NCBI RefSeq assembly: GCF_016863195.1 | Contig: NZ_BOOK01000027.1 | Location: forward strand, 1-64,000 | Length of the DNA: 64,000 nucleotides | Direction of reading: 5' to 3' | DNA from: Paraplanobispora takensis | Lineage (GTDB): Bacteria > Actinomycetota > Actinomycetes > Streptosporangiales > Streptosporangiaceae | Part shown: piece after piece, positions 8,963 to 17,549 of the stretch | How the letters are laid out: each line of letters begins with the position of its first letter | Position numbering within the stretch: position 1 is the stretch's first letter | Translations under genes and position numbers: made by a program | Notes under the pieces: generated by a model | What the model was told of the DNA's origin: nothing | Databases searched by the model: none | Seen by the model: only the letters and a program-made list of their open reading frames with translations

Positions 8963-9499
8963 ATGAGTGATCGTGAGAACCTGCTGGCCGAGATCAAGAG
9001 CAAGGGCGTGGTGCACGGGAAGGTCGTCCTGTCCTCCGGCAAGGAGGCGGACTTCTACATCGACCTGCGCCGGATCACCCTTGACGGGACGGCGGCGCCG
9101 CTGGTGGGCCGGGTCATGCTGGATCTCACCGAGGACCTCGACTACGACGCCGTGGGCGGCCTGACCCTGGGGGCCGACCCGGTGGCCACGGCCATGCTGC
9201 ACGCCGCGGCGGCCCGGGGCCGCGCGCTGGACGCCTTCGTGGTCCGCAAGTCGCAGAAGGCGCACGGCATGCAGCGCCGCATCGAGGGGCCCGACGTCGC
9301 CGGACGCCGGGTGCTGGCGGTCGAGGACACCTCCACCACCGGCGGGTCCCCGCTGACCGCGGTGCAGGCGCTGCGCGAGGCGGGCGCCGAGGTCGTGGCG
9401 GTGGCCACGATCGTGGACCGGGGGGCCGCCGCGGCCGTCGCCGAGGCCGGCCTGCCGTACCGGACCGCCTACGACCTGCGGGATCTGGGCCTGGCCTGA
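8963..9499 (+). CDS. pyrE: Orotate phosphoribosyltransferase
   Basis: This 178-residue enzyme converts orotate and PRPP to orotidine 5'-monophosphate in pyrimidine synthesis. The PRPP-binding loop is VLAVEDTSTTGGS (about 115-127). SSGKEADFYIDLRRITLD near the N-terminus matches the substrate-binding part of short actinobacterial PyrE, and VRKSQKAHGMQRRIEG is the mobile catalytic loop. ATG 8963 was chosen because the protein then starts MSDRENLLAEI as in relatives. A TACGCT -10 box lies seven bases upstream, implying leaderless expression. The frame is open further upstream, but that sequence is the G-tract array. Confidence 0.95.
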   Translation: MSDRENLLAEIKSKGVVHGKVVLSSGKEADFYIDLRRITLDGTAAPLVGRVMLDLTEDLDYDAVGGLTLGADPVATAMLHAAAARGRALDAFVVRKSQKAHGMQRRIEGPDVAGRRVLAVEDTSTTGGSPLTAVQALREAGAEVVAVATIVDRGAAAAVAEAGLPYRTAYDLRDLGLA

Positions 9500-9546
9500 G
9501 GCCCCCGGTCCCGGCCTCGAACCCCCGTCTCCGGCCGCCGCGACAC

Positions 9547-9571
9547 GCCCGGGACCGCTTCGGTCCCGGGC
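9547..9571. terminator. Bidirectional hairpin between pyrE and the convergent gene
   Basis: An exact 11-bp stem (GCCCGGGACCG at 9547-9557 and its complement at 9561-9571) encloses a 3-base loop. It lies between two convergent genes. There is no U-tract, as is usual for high-GC actinomycetes. Confidence 0.75.
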
Positions 9572-9580
9572 ACTCGTCCC

Positions 9581-10009
9581 CTATTGCCTGGTGGCGGTGA
9601 ACTCCTGGCGTTCCCCGGCCTCCCCGGGGATGCGGGCCCGGCCGTTCACCTGGACGCGGACGGACGACGAGTCGGTCAGCACGACGTCCACCTTCTCGTC
9701 GAAGGACTGGATCTGCTCGCCGCGGGCCATCTCCCTGTTGAGCAGCACGTCTCCGCCCGCGACCTTCAGGAAGACCGTGGGACAGCGCTCCTGCAGGCAC
9801 TCGACGAGCACCGTGGGCGCCCGCCCGGACGGGACGGAGGAGGAGGCGGCCATGGGGGTGGGCGTGGAGGAGGCCGGTGCGGAGTCCGCGTCGAGCGCGC
9901 CGGCCAGGGAGAGGATTCCAACCACGATCATGGACAGCAGCGCCAGCACCCCTGACACGGCCAGTGCCAGGCGGGCGATGCCCATCGGGTCAGACCTGTG
10001 GCGTCCCAC
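9581..10009 (-). CDS. Single-pass exported protein with RodZ-C/DUF4115-like domain
   Basis: This 142-residue hypothetical protein has a membrane helix at about 10-36 (LALAVSGVLALLSMIVVGILS), a Ser/Pro/Ala-rich spacer (about 40-62) and a small beta-rich domain to the end (VLVECLQERCPTVFLKVAG; VRVQVNGRARIPG). Two cysteines five residues apart (CLQERC) could form a disulfide outside the cell. The C-terminal pattern recalls the DUF4115 domain of RodZ-like proteins, but I would not assign a function. The GTG at 10009 is preferred because TAACCT (10022-10017) ends seven bases before it, the leaderless layout seen elsewhere in the window; ATG 9985 is the alternative. Confidence 0.7.
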   Translation of the reverse strand: MGRHRSDPMGIARLALAVSGVLALLSMIVVGILSLAGALDADSAPASSTPTPMAASSSVPSGRAPTVLVECLQERCPTVFLKVAGGDVLLNREMARGEQIQSFDEKVDVVLTDSSSVRVQVNGRARIPGEAGERQEFTATRQ

Positions 10010-10016
10010 ACAGTGG

Positions 10017-10022
10017 AGGTTA
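10017..10022 (-). promoter_or_regulatory. -10 element of leaderless promoter for the 9581-10009 gene
   Basis: TAACCT on the minus strand ends seven bases before GTG 10009, and no ribosome site is present. Confidence 0.5.
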
Positions 10023-10257
10023 GCGGTAAGTGAAGGAATCTCACGACTGACCCGCCATATGTGGCAGGAGCGACGACCGGTTCCGCACGGCCGGACGAGG
10101 GCCGGACGGGGGCGGGCGGCGGAGCGGGCGTTCGCTTGGCGCGAAGCTGCGGCGAACCTACCCGCGGGAAGGGGAAACAGGAATACTGACCCGGGAGGGC
10201 CGGGCCCCCGGCCAGGCCCTCCGATCAGAGCCCGCCGTCTCCAGGGAGATGAACCCG

Positions 10258-11280
<1,023 letters not shown>

Positions 11281-11313
11281 GCCTGAGCCTGCGTCGCGTC
11301 CGCGCGCGACGCG

Positions 11314-11343
11314 CCGGCCCCCGGAGCACTCTCCGGGGGCCGG
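11314..11343 (+). terminator. Hairpin terminator after the aldolase gene
   Basis: A 13-bp perfect stem (11314-11326 with 11331-11343) has a 4-base loop and is followed by TCTTGG. It lies 33 bases after the aldolase stop. Confidence 0.8.
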
Positions 11344-11374
11344 TCTTGGCCGATCCGGGTGCACCAGATAGGAC

Positions 11375-11800
11375 ATGAGTATGGAATCGCACGAGAACCT
11401 CCTCGCCGGGCCTCCGCCCACCCACCTGCCGGACATGGTCGAGGCCAGGGAGGCCATGGAGAGCGGCGCCCAGGCCTCCGACGTCGCCGCGCGCTTTCCC
11501 TCCTACTCCGCCGCGTGGGGCGCACTCGCCGACGAGTACTTCGCCGCGGGCCACGCGGTGACCTCGTACGCGTTCGCCCGCACCGGCTATCACCGGGGCC
11601 TGGACCAGCTGCGCCGCGCCGGGTGGAAGGGCCACGGCCCGATCCCCTGGGAGCACGAGCCCAACCGCGGGTTCCTGCGCTGCCTGAACGCGCTGGCGCG
11701 CGCCGCCCAGGCCATCGGCGAGAAGGACGAGGCCGAGCGCTGCACGCAGTTCCTGAAGGACTCCAGCCCCGAGGCGTACGACGAGCTGAGCGGCCGCTGA
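11375..11800 (+). CDS. DUF3151 family protein
   Basis: This 141-residue soluble helical protein matches the actinobacterial DUF3151 family. It has ALADEYFAAGHAVTSYAFARTGYHRGLDQLRRAGW and PWEHEPNRGFLRCLNALARAAQ (each quoted as the recognised helices), the size is usual, and it sits between aldolase and purA as in many relatives. The helical hairpins recall TPR-like folds. The biochemical role is unknown. Two start codons, ATG 11375 and ATG 11381, are possible; there is no clear ribosome site for either. Confidence 0.85.
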   Translation: MSMESHENLLAGPPPTHLPDMVEAREAMESGAQASDVAARFPSYSAAWGALADEYFAAGHAVTSYAFARTGYHRGLDQLRRAGWKGHGPIPWEHEPNRGFLRCLNALARAAQAIGEKDEAERCTQFLKDSSPEAYDELSGR

Positions 11801-11805
11801 CGCGC

Positions 11806-11835
11806 GGGATCTCCCTCCGTGAGGTGGGAGATCCC
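11806..11835 (+). terminator. Hairpin after the DUF3151 gene
   Basis: GGGATCTCCC (11806-11815) pairs exactly with 11826-11835 across a 10-base loop, five bases after the stop codon. Confidence 0.7.
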
Positions 11836-11854
11836 CATTTCCGACCCGGTCGGG

Positions 11855-11860
11855 TATTCT
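11855..11860 (+). promoter_or_regulatory. Candidate -10 box for purA
   Basis: TATTCT fits the TANNNT pattern. It would give a leader of about 55-60 bases that contains the hairpin at 11874-11897. The -35 region is not convincing. Confidence 0.4.
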
Positions 11861-11873
11861 CTCCTCGCAAGAG

Positions 11874-11908
11874 CCCCTGTCGCGATTGCGCCAGGGGTTT
11901 TCGGTTTT
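11874..11908 (+). promoter_or_regulatory. Hairpin plus T-rich tract in the purA leader (possible attenuator)
   Basis: CCCCTG (11874-11879) pairs with CAGGGG (11892-11897) and is followed at once by TTTTCGGTTTT. This is the classic intrinsic-terminator layout, unusual in this GC-rich window, and it stands only 27 bases before the purA ATG. Confidence 0.5.
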
Positions 11909-11924
11909 CAGTGGGAGAACAACG

Positions 11925-13208
<1,284 letters not shown>

Positions 13209-13215
13209 GATCCAT

Positions 13216-13262
13216 CCCGGTACGGCTCGCATCCGGATCGATCAGGCGCGAGCCGTACCGGG
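13216..13262 (+). terminator. Long hairpin terminator after purA
   Basis: A perfect 15-bp stem (13216-13230 with 13248-13262) has a 17-base loop and begins seven bases after the purA stop. Confidence 0.8.
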
Positions 13263-13282
13263 GGATTCGCGCGCAGGGTCGG

Positions 13283-13288
13283 TAAAGT
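13283..13288 (+). promoter_or_regulatory. -10 element of leaderless promoter for the phosphodiesterase gene
   Basis: TAAAGT lies six bases before GTG 13295, without a ribosome site. Confidence 0.55.
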
Positions 13289-13294
13289 CCCTGT

Positions 13295-14221
13295 GTGCAT
13301 GTCGAGATTCACGGTCACCGGGGAGCCCGCGGGCTCCGGCCGGAGAACACGCTGCCCGGTCTGGCCCACGCTCTCGAAGTGGGCGTCGACGCGCTGGAGT
13401 TCGACGTCGCCATGACGGCCGACCGGCGCCTGGTGCTCACCCACGACCTCACCGTGTCCGCGGTGACCAGCGCCGACGTCCGCCCGGCCTTCCGCGGCGA
13501 CCCGCTGTTCCCCTACGTGGGCCGCCCGGTCGGCTCGCTCACCCTGGCGCAGCTGCGCACCCTCGACTGCGGCGTACGGCTGCCGCAGCACCCCGACGAC
13601 CGCTTCGCCGCCACCCAGGTCCCGGTCCCCGACACCCGGATGCCCACGCTGGGCGCCGTGCTCGGCCTGGTGGACGCCTACGGCGCCGACGGCGTGCGGC
13701 TGCACGTGGAGCTGAAGTCCGACCCGACGCGGCCCGACCTGTCCGCCGACCCGCGTGAGCTCACCGAGATGGTGGTCGCCGAGCTCGACCGGCACCACCG
13801 GCTCGGCGGCGCGGCGATCCTCAGCTTCGACTGGCGCATCCTGCGGATCGCGCGGGAGCTGGTCCCCGGCACGCAGCGCTACGCGCTGATCGAGCTGGAC
13901 ACCCTCGACAGCGTCTGGCTGGACGGTCTGGACCTGGCGGACTTCGGCGGCGACGTCCCGGCCGCCGCGGCGGCGGCCGGGGGCACCACGGTCTCGCCCG
14001 AGCACGTGATGGTGGACGAGTCCTTCATGCGGCAGGCCGCGGCCGCCGGGCTCCCGGTGGTGCCCTGGACGGTCAACGGGACCGGCAGGGCCGCGGAGCT
14101 GGCCGACCTGGGCGTGGCCGGGATCGTCACCGACTATCCCGACCGGATGCGCACCCTGTGGACCGAGCGCGGCCTCGTGCCGCCCGCCCCGGTCACCGCC
14201 CGGCGCACCGCCGGGGTCTGA
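13295..14221 (+). CDS. Glycerophosphodiester phosphodiesterase family protein
   Basis: This 308-residue protein has the GDPD fold. HGHRGARGLRPENT gives the first catalytic His and Arg with the Glu, LEFDVAMTADRRLVLTHD the metal-binding Glu/Asp and the second His, and HVELKSD a further metal ligand. C-terminal PVVPWTVNG and GIVTDYPDRM are typical of the family. No signal peptide is seen, so it is expected in the cytoplasm, hydrolysing glycerophosphodiesters to glycerol 3-phosphate and an alcohol; the exact substrate is unknown. GTG 13295 follows a TAAAGT box by six bases, so the mRNA is probably leaderless. Confidence 0.9.
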   Translation: MHVEIHGHRGARGLRPENTLPGLAHALEVGVDALEFDVAMTADRRLVLTHDLTVSAVTSADVRPAFRGDPLFPYVGRPVGSLTLAQLRTLDCGVRLPQHPDDRFAATQVPVPDTRMPTLGAVLGLVDAYGADGVRLHVELKSDPTRPDLSADPRELTEMVVAELDRHHRLGGAAILSFDWRILRIARELVPGTQRYALIELDTLDSVWLDGLDLADFGGDVPAAAAAAGGTTVSPEHVMVDESFMRQAAAAGLPVVPWTVNGTGRAAELADLGVAGIVTDYPDRMRTLWTERGLVPPAPVTARRTAGV

Positions 14222-14504
14222 TCTCCGCCGAGCAATCACCCTGTATTTCCGGCGAAGAGTTTTTCGTCCGTTTCATCACCCTCATTTAAGTTGTGGCGTA
14301 AGTGGCATGTTATATGCCGAAATAAATGCCGATTTCAGGTAGACCCATCGCATTCATCTGCGGTTCAAGCGGCGTATAAGCGTCCTGCAAGGACGCCCGA
14401 TGAGTGTCTGCCCTGGTTCGACGACGCCGGGCACCCCGCGGCGGGAGTCGTCCGCTCTTGTGCCCCATGCGGCAGAACCGCGACAACCGAGAGGGAGTTC
14501 CCGC
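14222..14504 (+). promoter_or_regulatory. AT-richer leader and promoter region of the lanthipeptide locus
   Basis: The stretch 14240-14345 is clearly richer in A and T than its surroundings. It holds two nested inverted repeats: GGCAT (14304-14308) with ATGCC (14314-14318), and GAAAT (14319-14323) with ATTTC (14332-14336). These could be a regulator site near the promoter. No convincing -35/-10 pair could be fixed. The ribosome site GAGGGAG for the synthetase lies at 14491-14497. Confidence 0.45.
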
Positions 14505-17348
14505 GTGAAATCGTGCCCGCACGACCGTGCCGTTCTCCGTGACATCGTGACGGCCGAACTCGGCCGGGCGGACGCGCGGGACTGGTCGGTCATCGAGGCC
14601 CACCCCTGGTGCACGGTCACGCCGCGGGCCTACCCGATGCCCGCGCAGGGCTGGAAGCTGCACGTCTCGGCGACCATGCTCTCGGCGCCGGTGGTGCTCT
14701 CCCGCGTCTGCCGGGTTCTGGCGGCCGCCGGATCCGCCTTCAAGTTCCCGGCCCGGCTGGACGACTACTGGGCGCTCCTCGAACCGCACTGCAGCCGCGC
14801 CCAGGCCGGCAAATTCGTCACTGTCTACCCGCGTGACGACGCCGAGGCGGTCCGCCTGGCCGCCCTCCTGGACGAGGCGACCCTGGGCCTGCCCGGACCC
14901 GTGATCCTCTCCGACCGCCCCTACCGGGCGGGCGGGATCGTGCATTACCGCTACGGCGCCTTCGGCGGATACAAGGTGCTCGGCAACGACGGGTGCTACG
15001 AGATCCGGCTGCGCTCGCCCGAGGGCCGGTTCGTCCTCGACGAGCGGCGCCCGCGCTTCTCCCCTCCGGCCTTCGCGACCTGCCCCTTCGAGACTCCGGC
15101 GAAAGCGGCCGGGCGGCCGTCCCCGGCCGCGGTCACGCTCAACGGGCGGTTCGTCGTCCGCGAGGCCGTACGGCACGCCAACCGCGGCGGGGTGTACCTG
15201 GCCGAGGACACCGCGACCGGCCGGCAGGTGGTGATCAAGGAGGGCCGCCCGCACGCGTGCGCCGACCTCGGCGGCCGGGACGCGCGCGACAGGATCGCCT
15301 TGGAACGCTCCAATCTGGAGCGGCTCGCGGAGACCGCGGCCGTCCCGGCCGTGGTGGACTTCTTCGAGCAGGGCGGGCACGTCTTCCTCGCAGAGGAGTT
15401 CCTCCCGGGTCTGACGCTGCAACGCTGGTCCGACGGGAACGCCGGGCCCCTGGGCGAGAACGGGTTCGGCAACGCCGCCGCGGCGGTCCTGCCGATCGCC
15501 CGGCGGCTGGTCGGGCTGCTGAAGGCCGTCCACGGCCGGGGGCACACTTTCGGCGACCTGTCCCCCGGCAACGTGATGCTGCTGCCCGGCGGCGAGCTCC
15601 GGCTCGTCGACCTGGAGCACGCGAGCGTGCCGGGTGCCACCGTCATGGTGGGCGGCACCAAGGGTTACCTGGCACCGGAGCTGGCCGGGTACGTGGGCGC
15701 TTTCCGGCCCGCGCCGGATCCGAGCGCCGATCTCTACGGTCTCGGCGCGCTGCTGTACTTCCTGTCGGTCGCCGCCCACCCGGACCCTCCGGCCGCGCAG
15801 GTCGCACCGGCCTCGCAGGCGCCGCAGGATCCGTCCTGGACCGCGGCGGTGGCGGCGGACAACCCGACGCTCGCCCTGCTGCTGCCCCTCGTCGAGGGCC
15901 TGACCGCGATCGGGCCGGAGCGACGCTGGTCCCTTGGGCGGTGCGAGCGCTTCCTCTCCGGACTCGTTCCCGATCCCGCCCTGCCCGACGCCGCGACTGT
16001 CCCCGGCCCGACGCTTCCCGACACGACGGCCGTCCCCGGCCCGGCCCTGTCCGACGGTGCGGCTCCGCGCCGGACCGATGACCTGATCGACCGGCTCATC
16101 GGCGACGGGATCGGGCACCTGGTGTCCGCGGTGGACGGGCGTGACCGCGGTCTCTCGCCGTGGTCCGACGCCGCCGACGGGATCGAGACGGACCCCTGCT
16201 CGGTCAACGGCGGCGCCCCGGGACTCCTGGCAGTCCTGACGCAGGCCACCGCCGTGGCGCAGACGGCCGGAGCGGTCGCCGCTCTGTCCGGCTGGCTGCG
16301 GCGGCGCCTGGAGGCGGAGGACGCCTGGCCTCCCGGCCTGTACTTCGGGCGCTCGGGCGCGGTGTGGGCGCTGCACGACGCGGCCGAGGCGATCGGCGAC
16401 CCCGGGCTGGCGCGCTTCGCGGTGCGGGCGGCGCACCGGCTGCCCGCGGAGCACCCCGGCCCCGACCTCACCCACGGGCTGGCCGGGTGCGGCATGGCGG
16501 TCCTGCGCGTCGCGCTGGGCTCACACGATCCGGCCCTGCGCGAGCACGCCACGGCCGTGTTCCGCAACCTGCACGACGCGCGGTCCCACCTGGACGGGCA
16601 CCCGCGGTGGCCGACGCCCGAGGACTTCGACTCCGGCCTGGCCGGGGCCGACCACGTCGGCTTCGCGCACGGGATCGCCGGGATCGGCACCGCGCTGCTG
16701 CAGGCGAGCCGGGTCCTGAACCGCCGGGACTGGGCGGTGACCGTGGACGGGATCGCCCGCGCCCTGTACGCGTACGCGGAAGTGGACGGCGACACCGCCT
16801 GGTGGCCGACGCTGCGGGGCGCTCCGGAGACCGCGCGTCCCCGCCGGCCGCACTGGTGCAGCGGATCCTCCGGGGTCGGCTCCTTCCTGGTGCGCTACTG
16901 GAAGGCCACCGGCGACCCGCTCGCCCTGGATCTGGCCCGCCGGGCGGCGACCGCCGTCCACCGCACCCGCCGGCAGTCGGGGACGGTGCCCTGCCACGGC
17001 CTGGCCGGCGACGGCGAGTTCCTGCTCGACATGGCCGCCTTCACCGGAGACGACCGCCACCACCGCCAGGCCCTGGACCTGGCCGGCTGCCTGGTCTCCC
17101 GGGCGGCGCACCACTCCGGCCGGCTCCTGGTGCCCGGCCTCGACGACCGCTTCTCCCCGACCTTCCTCGGAGGTACGGCAGGCACCGTCGCCTTCCTCCT
17201 CCGGCTGCGTCACCGGCTTCCCCGCCTGTGGATGCCGGACGACGCCCCAGGCTCGCCGCTCCCGTCCCGGGACGGTGAAGACACGGGACCGCACCGGGCG
17301 GCCCCGGCGATCCGCAAGGAGGTGAACGACCATGTCCTTCGACGTTGA
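14505..17348 (+). CDS. lanL: Class IV-type lanthipeptide synthetase (lyase-kinase-cyclase)
   Basis: This 947-residue three-domain enzyme is expected to phosphorylate Ser/Thr of the precursor, eliminate phosphate and form thioether rings. The lyase domain (about 1-210) has QGWKLHVSAT and GKFVTVYPRDD. The Ser/Thr kinase domain (about 220-490) has Lys245 in VVIKEG, Asp351 in FGDLSPGNVML and DLEHAS in place of DFG. The LanC-like cyclase (about 560-930) has GFAHGIAGIG, HWCSGSSG with Cys785, and PCHGLAG with Cys830 and His831. Class III (LanKC) cyclases lack these three zinc ligands; class IV (LanL) enzymes have them, so class IV is the better call. GTG 14505 is chosen for its GAGGGAG ribosome site seven bases upstream; the frame is open 35 codons earlier. 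The precursor gene overlaps the 3' end by 17 bases. Confidence 0.9.
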   Translation: MKSCPHDRAVLRDIVTAELGRADARDWSVIEAHPWCTVTPRAYPMPAQGWKLHVSATMLSAPVVLSRVCRVLAAAGSAFKFPARLDDYWALLEPHCSRAQAGKFVTVYPRDDAEAVRLAALLDEATLGLPGPVILSDRPYRAGGIVHYRYGAFGGYKVLGNDGCYEIRLRSPEGRFVLDERRPRFSPPAFATCPFETPAKAAGRPSPAAVTLNGRFVVREAVRHANRGGVYLAEDTATGRQVVIKEGRPHACADLGGRDARDRIALERSNLERLAETAAVPAVVDFFEQGGHVFLAEEFLPGLTLQRWSDGNAGPLGENGFGNAAAAVLPIARRLVGLLKAVHGRGHTFGDLSPGNVMLLPGGELRLVDLEHASVPGATVMVGGTKGYLAPELAGYVGAFRPAPDPSADLYGLGALLYFLSVAAHPDPPAAQVAPASQAPQDPSWTAAVAADNPTLALLLPLVEGLTAIGPERRWSLGRCERFLSGLVPDPALPDAATVPGPTLPDTTAVPGPALSDGAAPRRTDDLIDRLIGDGIGHLVSAVDGRDRGLSPWSDAADGIETDPCSVNGGAPGLLAVLTQATAVAQTAGAVAALSGWLRRRLEAEDAWPPGLYFGRSGAVWALHDAAEAIGDPGLARFAVRAAHRLPAEHPGPDLTHGLAGCGMAVLRVALGSHDPALREHATAVFRNLHDARSHLDGHPRWPTPEDFDSGLAGADHVGFAHGIAGIGTALLQASRVLNRRDWAVTVDGIARALYAYAEVDGDTAWWPTLRGAPETARPRRPHWCSGSSGVGSFLVRYWKATGDPLALDLARRAATAVHRTRRQSGTVPCHGLAGDGEFLLDMAAFTGDDRHHRQALDLAGCLVSRAAHHSGRLLVPGLDDRFSPTFLGGTAGTVAFLLRLRHRLPRLWMPDDAPGSPLPSRDGEDTGPHRAAPAIRKEVNDHVLRR

Positions 17349-17442
17349 GGACCTGCAGGCGCTCCAGGAGACCGAGCCCTCGGGCACCGAGGCCCTGCGC
17401 CTGACCAACTGCTTCAAGCACCTGTTCTGCACCGACAACTGA
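17332..17442 (+). CDS. lanA: Lanthipeptide precursor peptide, 36 residues
   Basis: This small gene was read directly from the sequence. A strong ribosome site AAGGAGGTG (17316-17324) stands seven bases before ATG 17332, inside the end of the synthetase gene. The N-terminal leader is acidic and contains LQALQETEPSG, close in pattern to leaders of class III/IV precursors. The C-terminal part is LRLTNCFKHLFCTDN with Cys27 and Cys33. Possible dehydration sites are Ser17, Thr19, Thr25 and Thr34. No Ser-x-x-Ser-x(3-5)-Cys labionin motif exists, which agrees with a class IV rather than class III synthetase. A hairpin directly after the stop separates it from the exporter. Ring topology, leader cleavage point and activity are not known. 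Confidence 0.85.
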   Translation: MSFDVEDLQALQETEPSGTEALRLTNCFKHLFCTDN

Positions 17443-17447
17443 TGTGA

Positions 17448-17474
17448 GGGCCCCGCCCGGCAGGGGCGGGGCCC
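17448..17474 (+). terminator. Hairpin between precursor and exporter genes
   Basis: GGGCCCCGCC (17448-17457) pairs exactly with 17465-17474 across seven bases, starting five bases after the precursor stop. It may protect the precursor mRNA and lower read-through into the exporter gene. Confidence 0.7.
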
Positions 17475-17501
17475 TCTCTCCGCGCAGGCACCCTCCTCCC
17501 C

Positions 17502-17533
17502 GCACAGACGCACAGACGCACAGACGCACAGAC
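17502..17533 (+). repeat. Four tandem copies of GCACAGAC
   Basis: An exact 8-base unit is repeated four times (17502-17509, 17510-17517, 17518-17525, 17526-17533). The array ends 16 bases before the GTG of the exporter gene and lies between the hairpin and the ribosome site. Confidence 0.95.
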
Positions 17534-17549
17534 AAGGACGGGCCCGGTC

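Noticed and set aside
14307-14342. 11-codon frame (ATG TTA TAT ... TAG) in the lanthipeptide leader, containing a rare TTA codon
   Set aside because: It is tempting as a bldA-type leader peptide, but it has no ribosome site and is short enough to arise by chance in an AT-rich patch.
14310-16475. 721-codon minus-strand frame opposite the lanthipeptide synthetase
   Set aside because: Low-complexity Arg/Gly-rich shadow; the plus strand has clear kinase and cyclase motifs.
14505-17348. Class III (LanKC, labionin-forming) assignment of the synthetase
   Set aside because: Domain order fits class III too, but the three cyclase zinc ligands are present and the precursor has no Ser-x-x-Ser-x(3-5)-Cys motif.
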